From positions 1 to 16,977 of the forward strand of contig JAHEYX010000024.1 in assembly GCA_023251415.1 (NCBI GenBank): DNA of 16,977 nucleotides, in the 5' to 3' direction. Shown in pieces: positions 13,844 to 16,977 of this stretch; positions within the stretch are counted from its first letter, which is position 1, and the number at the start of each line of letters is the position of its first letter. The notes under the pieces are model-generated. The model searched no databases, had not been told where the DNA came from, and saw only the letters and a program-made list of their open reading frames with translations. Origin of the DNA: Chitinophagales bacterium. GTDB lineage: Bacteria; Bacteroidota; Bacteroidia; Chitinophagales; CAIODY01. The position numbers and the translations under genes were made by a program.

Positions 13844-14818
13844 TTACACCTTACGCACTAATAATTGCATGGCTAATGCTTGTAATTGGTGTTTAAATTC
13901 GACCGGTACCTCTATGGCTGTTAAATGGGCAAATGCTTCATCCGTATAGGTTTGAATGAGGTGTTGTGCTGCTGCATCTACCTTGTATTTTTGATATAAA
14001 GCGGTAATAGCTTCCACTTTTTCAGCAGCATTATAATCGGTTTTAGTTAACCAATCTGCAATAATAGTGCGATCTTCAGGGTTGGCCAACTCCATTGTTT
14101 TTAATAAGAGCCAAGTCTTTTTATTGGCTATAATATCGCCTCCTTGTTGCTTGCCGGATTGTGCCGATGAAGCAAACGTGTCTAACCAATCGTCTTGTAA
14201 TTGAAAGGCCATTCCGGTTTTTAAGCCAAATTGATAAGCATGCGCTTGATCATCAGGTGCAGCATTGGCTAAAATAGCGCCCATTTGCATCGCACAACCC
14301 AATAAAATGGCTGTTTTTAAACGAATCATCTCTAAATAATCTTCCACTTTTACCGTAGAAAGGGTTTCAAAATCCATATCGTATTGTTGTCCTTCGCAAA
14401 CGCCTAAGGCCGTATCATTAAACAATTTAATTAAGTGTTTAGCAGGAGCGGCTTCGTAACGCATCAATTCTTGATAAGCCAATACCAAAGTCGCATCGCC
14501 GCTGAGTATGGCTGTATTCAAATTGTATTTTTCATGAATGGTTTGTTGCCCTCTACGTAAAGGCGCTTTGTCCATGATATCGTCATGAATCAACGAAAAG
14601 TTATGAAACAATTCAATCGCAGTGGCAGCAGGTAAAGCCTCGGTAGCGTCTTTTCCAAACAATTCGGTACTCATCAATACCAAAATCGGGCGTATGCGTT
14701 TGCCACCTAATGCTAAAAAGTAACGTAAGGGTTCATACAAGGTATCCGGTTCTTTGCCGGGTTGATTGGATTGCAGATGCGCATTAAAAAGGGCTAATAA
14801 TTGTTCGACTGTTTGCAT
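13844..14818 (-). CDS. Short-chain polyprenyl diphosphate synthase (GGPP- or FPP-synthase-like)
   Basis: Predicted to condense isopentenyl diphosphate with allylic diphosphates, supplying precursors for quinones, carotenoids and undecaprenyl carriers. 324 residues, with GGKRIRP (38-44), the first Asp-rich motif DDIMD (79-83) followed by RRG (88-90), and the second DDWLD (209-213). The first motif has no two-residue insertion, unlike typical bacterial FPP synthases (DDxxxxD), and the fifth residue before it is Phe74. In studied relatives an aromatic residue at that position limits chain length to the C15-C20 range, so a GGPP-type product is the best guess; the exact length is unproven. ATG 14818 is used because the 14860 alternative would overlap the promoter. 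It diverges from leuS. Confidence 0.92.
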   Translation of the reverse strand: MQTVEQLLALFNAHLQSNQPGKEPDTLYEPLRYFLALGGKRIRPILVLMSTELFGKDATEALPAATAIELFHNFSLIHDDIMDKAPLRRGQQTIHEKYNLNTAILSGDATLVLAYQELMRYEAAPAKHLIKLFNDTALGVCEGQQYDMDFETLSTVKVEDYLEMIRLKTAILLGCAMQMGAILANAAPDDQAHAYQFGLKTGMAFQLQDDWLDTFASSAQSGKQQGGDIIANKKTWLLLKTMELANPEDRTIIADWLTKTDYNAAEKVEAITALYQKYKVDAAAQHLIQTYTDEAFAHLTAIEVPVEFKHQLQALAMQLLVRKV

Positions 14819-14834
14819 ACGTTGAGTAAAGTTG

Positions 14835-14842
14835 CAAAAATA
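14835..14842 (-). promoter_or_regulatory. Promoter of the polyprenyl synthase gene, -7 element TATTTTTG
   Basis: TATTTTTG (minus strand) followed by CA; TTTG (14858-14861) lies 15 bases upstream. It ends 16 bases before the ATG at 14818. Layout and sequence copy those at 11644-11670. Confidence 0.5.
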
Positions 14843-14946
14843 AATGCATTTCAACAGCAAAAAAGAAAACTGCCATTAATTTACACAAGTTTACGCAGTA
14901 TCAATATTTTCTAAGGCTTTCAAAAGTAAATTCAATTTATAAAAAT

Positions 14947-14954
14947 TACATTTG
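14947..14954 (+). promoter_or_regulatory. leuS promoter, -7 element TACATTTG
   Basis: TACATTTG, identical to the serC element, followed by C. It ends 31 bases before the leuS ATG. The -33 region has no clear TTG. It lies about 100 bases from the divergent synthase promoter. Confidence 0.5.
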
Positions 14955-14985
14955 CGCTCTCATACAAATTTACTATTTTAGGCAA

Positions 14986-16977
14986 ATGGAATACAATTTT
15001 AGCGCTATTGATCAGTATTGGCTGGCTCATTGGGAACAACAGAAAACTTATGAAGTATCGAATAACAGTTCGCTTCCGAAATATTATGTATTAGAAATGT
15101 TTCCGTATCCAAGTGGTGCAGGATTACATGTTGGTCATCCTTTAGGTTATATTGCTTCTGATATTCATGCCCGTTACAAACGTTTAAAAGGATTTAATGT
15201 ATTGCATCCAATGGGATTTGATGCCTTTGGTTTGCCTGCCGAACAATATGCCATCGAAACCGGCCAACATCCTGCCGAAACTACACGCATTAATATAGCA
15301 CGCTATAAAGAACAATTAAAAAAGATAGGATTAAGTTATGATTGGAGTCGCGAGTTTAAAACCAGCGACCCTTCTTATTATAAATGGACCCAATGGATTT
15401 TCTTGCAATTGTTTAATGCTTGGTATAATCCGGCTAGTAACAAAGCCGAATCGATTCAAACATTAGTAAGCTTATTGCAAACAAAAGGTTATGCCGAATA
15501 CAGTGCTGCGCAATGGAAACAATTGGATGCTACGCAACAAGCCGATTTCTTAATGCGTTACCGTTTGGCTTATTTGGCCGATGCAACGGTTAATTGGTGT
15601 GAAGCTTTAGGAACAGTATTGGCTAACGACGAAGTGATAAACGGATTAAGTGAACGTGGCGGTCATCCGGTTGTTAAAAAGAAAATGCGTCAATGGTTTT
15701 TACGTATCACCGCCTATGCCGATCGTTTATTGGAAGGACTTGAACACTTGGATTGGAGCGATGCCATGAAAGAAATGCAACGCAATTGGATAGGAAGAAG
15801 CGAAGGTGCTTCGGTAGAATTTGCGGTATCTAATACAGACCATATCATTGAAGTATTTACGACACGACCTGATACTATTTATGGTTGTTCGTTTATGGTA
15901 TTGGCCCCCGAACACGAATTGATTGCTAAAATAACTACGGCCGAACAAAAGTCAGCCATTGAAGCGTATGTGCAATGGGTTAAAAGCAGAAGTGATGTAG
16001 ATCGTATGGCTGAAAAGAAAATATCGGGTTGCTTTACCGGTGCTTATGCGAAACATCCATTTACCGGAGCTGAATTGCCGATTTGGACAAGCGAATATGT
16101 ATTAGCCGGTTATGGTACCGGTGCTATTATGGCTGTGCCTTGTGGCGATGGACGTGATTATGCTTTCGCTAAACATTTTCAATTGCCAATTCCAAACATA
16201 TTTGAAGGTAAATCAATAGCTACCGAAGCGTATGAAGAAAAAGATGCGGTATTATGCAGTTCCGAAAGTTTGAACGGACATACCTTTCAAACGGCATTAC
16301 CAATTATTTTAGGTGAAATAGAAAATCGTAAAATAGGGCATAAGCGTATTAATTATAAATTGCGTGATGCAGGATTTAGTCGCCAACGTTATTGGGGAGA
16401 ACCTTTTCCGATTACGTATGTAAATGGGGTAGCAACGGCATTACCGGAATCGGAATTGCCATTGGAATTGCCGCATGTGGCTTCTTATTCACCGGGGCCT
16501 GAAGGGCAAGGACCATTGGCGAATATTCCGGAATGGACCGCTAAAAATTTAGAAACGAATACTATGCCCGGATATGCCGGTTCATCCTGGTATTTCTTAC
16601 GTTACATGGATCCAACGAATGACACAGCTTTTGCATCGCCGGAAGCTTTGAATTATTGGAAAGCCGTTGATTTTTATGTGGGAGGAAATGAACATGCTGT
16701 AGGTCATTTATTGTACAGCCGTTTATGGACCAAAGCCTTATATGATTTAGGATATATACAATTTGATGAACCGTTTTTGAAAATGGTGAATCAAGGTATG
16801 ATAACGGGAAGTTCAAGATTAGTAATGAGATTACAGATGCATGATACCGATAATCAATATAATTCATTGCCTGTTTTAATTTCTATCGATGTTTATAACG
16901 AGTTATTTGCAAGTGAAGAATTTAGTTTAATTAAGTTAGTCAGAAGATTTCAGCAAGATTTCCCAGAATACAATAAA
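14986..16977 (+). CDS. leuS: Leucyl-tRNA synthetase (3' end outside window)
   Basis: Charges tRNA-Leu with leucine in the cytosol. I translated the frame by hand from ATG 14986 to the last base: 664 codons, no stop. The start MEYNFSAIDQYWLAHWEQQK and EMFPYPSGAGLHVGHPLGY give the class I HIGH-type motif HVGH at 48-51. A Bacteroidota-like insertion rich in K/E/Q follows (about residues 150-190). The editing domain (CP1) is present with FTTRPDTIYG (about 291-300) and GTGAIMAVPCGDGRD (377-391), in which D391 corresponds to the editing-site Asp of E. coli LeuRS. GSSWYFLRY (532-540) and FYVGGNEHAVGHLLYSR continue the catalytic core. The window ends before the KMSKS loop and the anticodon-binding domain. 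The usual length is about 900 or more, so roughly 70 percent is visible. Confidence 0.96.
   Translation, partial: MEYNFSAIDQYWLAHWEQQKTYEVSNNSSLPKYYVLEMFPYPSGAGLHVGHPLGYIASDIHARYKRLKGFNVLHPMGFDAFGLPAEQYAIETGQHPAETTRINIARYKEQLKKIGLSYDWSREFKTSDPSYYKWTQWIFLQLFNAWYNPASNKAESIQTLVSLLQTKGYAEYSAAQWKQLDATQQADFLMRYRLAYLADATVNWCEALGTVLANDEVINGLSERGGHPVVKKKMRQWFLRITAYADRLLEGLEHLDWSDAMKEMQRNWIGRSEGASVEFAVSNTDHIIEVFTTRPDTIYGCSFMVLAPEHELIAKITTAEQKSAIEAYVQWVKSRSDVDRMAEKKISGCFTGAYAKHPFTGAELPIWTSEYVLAGYGTGAIMAVPCGDGRDYAFAKHFQLPIPNIFEGKSIATEAYEEKDAVLCSSESLNGHTFQTALPIILGEIENRKIGHKRINYKLRDAGFSRQRYWGEPFPITYVNGVATALPESELPLELPHVASYSPGPEGQGPLANIPEWTAKNLETNTMPGYAGSSWYFLRYMDPTNDTAFASPEALNYWKAVDFYVGGNEHAVGHLLYSRLWTKALYDLGYIQFDEPFLKMVNQGMITGSSRLVMRLQMHDTDNQYNSLPVLISIDVYNELFASEEFSLIKLVRRFQQDFPEYNK

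Noticed and set aside
15727..16867. Minus-strand reading frames within leuS (15727-15948, 16562-16867)
   Set aside because: leuS is open and motif-supported across the whole interval; these are shadows.

Overview
The window looks like chromosomal DNA of a member of the Bacteroidota. Three things point there. The first gene encodes a giant secreted protein ending in a type IX secretion (gliding-motility-type) C-terminal domain. Another gene combines HU-like N-terminal domains with a C-terminal SPOR domain. Most promoters I can see carry the TAnnTTTG -7 element typical of the phylum, and there are no convincing Shine-Dalgarno sites. The DNA is AT-rich. I see no tRNA, rRNA, CRISPR array, transposase or integrase, and no gene-free stretch reaches 300 bases (the longest are 8653-8871 and 12492-12696).

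Layout. (1) 1-4194 (+): 3' part of a large T9SS cargo gene with a glycine-rich front, eleven four-cysteine repeats plus one degenerate repeat, and a type B sorting domain. (2) 4298-5365 (+): serC, ending in a strong terminator. (3) 5456-6415 (+): an unrecognised membrane-anchored, cysteine-containing protein. (4) 8652 down to 6472 (-): rplK-rplA-rplJ-rplL, with its own promoter and structured leader, closed by a 15-bp terminator shared with the converging gene 3. Neither nusG/secE nor rpoBC is attached. (5) 11631 down to 8872 (-): a small secreted protein, a beta-carbonic anhydrase and a SulP anion transporter, probably one bicarbonate-related transcription unit. (6) 12491-11745 (-): an acyl-CoA desaturase. 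(7) 13761-12697 (-): the HU/SPOR cell-envelope protein. (8) 14818-13844 (-): a short-chain polyprenyl diphosphate synthase, probably GGPP or FPP type. (9) 14986 to the right edge (+): leuS, divergent from the synthase and cut off by the window before its KMSKS motif.

Most of this is core housekeeping: serine synthesis, ribosomal stalk proteins, isoprenoid precursors, membrane lipid unsaturation, inorganic carbon handling and leucyl-tRNA charging. The accessory part is the repeat-rich T9SS protein. I do not see a new defence or mobile system. The points most worth a second look are the detached rplKAJL operon with its leader and inverted repeat, the 50-nt guanine-free leader of rplL, the cysteine-patterned repeat protein, and two unrecognised genes (5456-6415 and 11314-11631).
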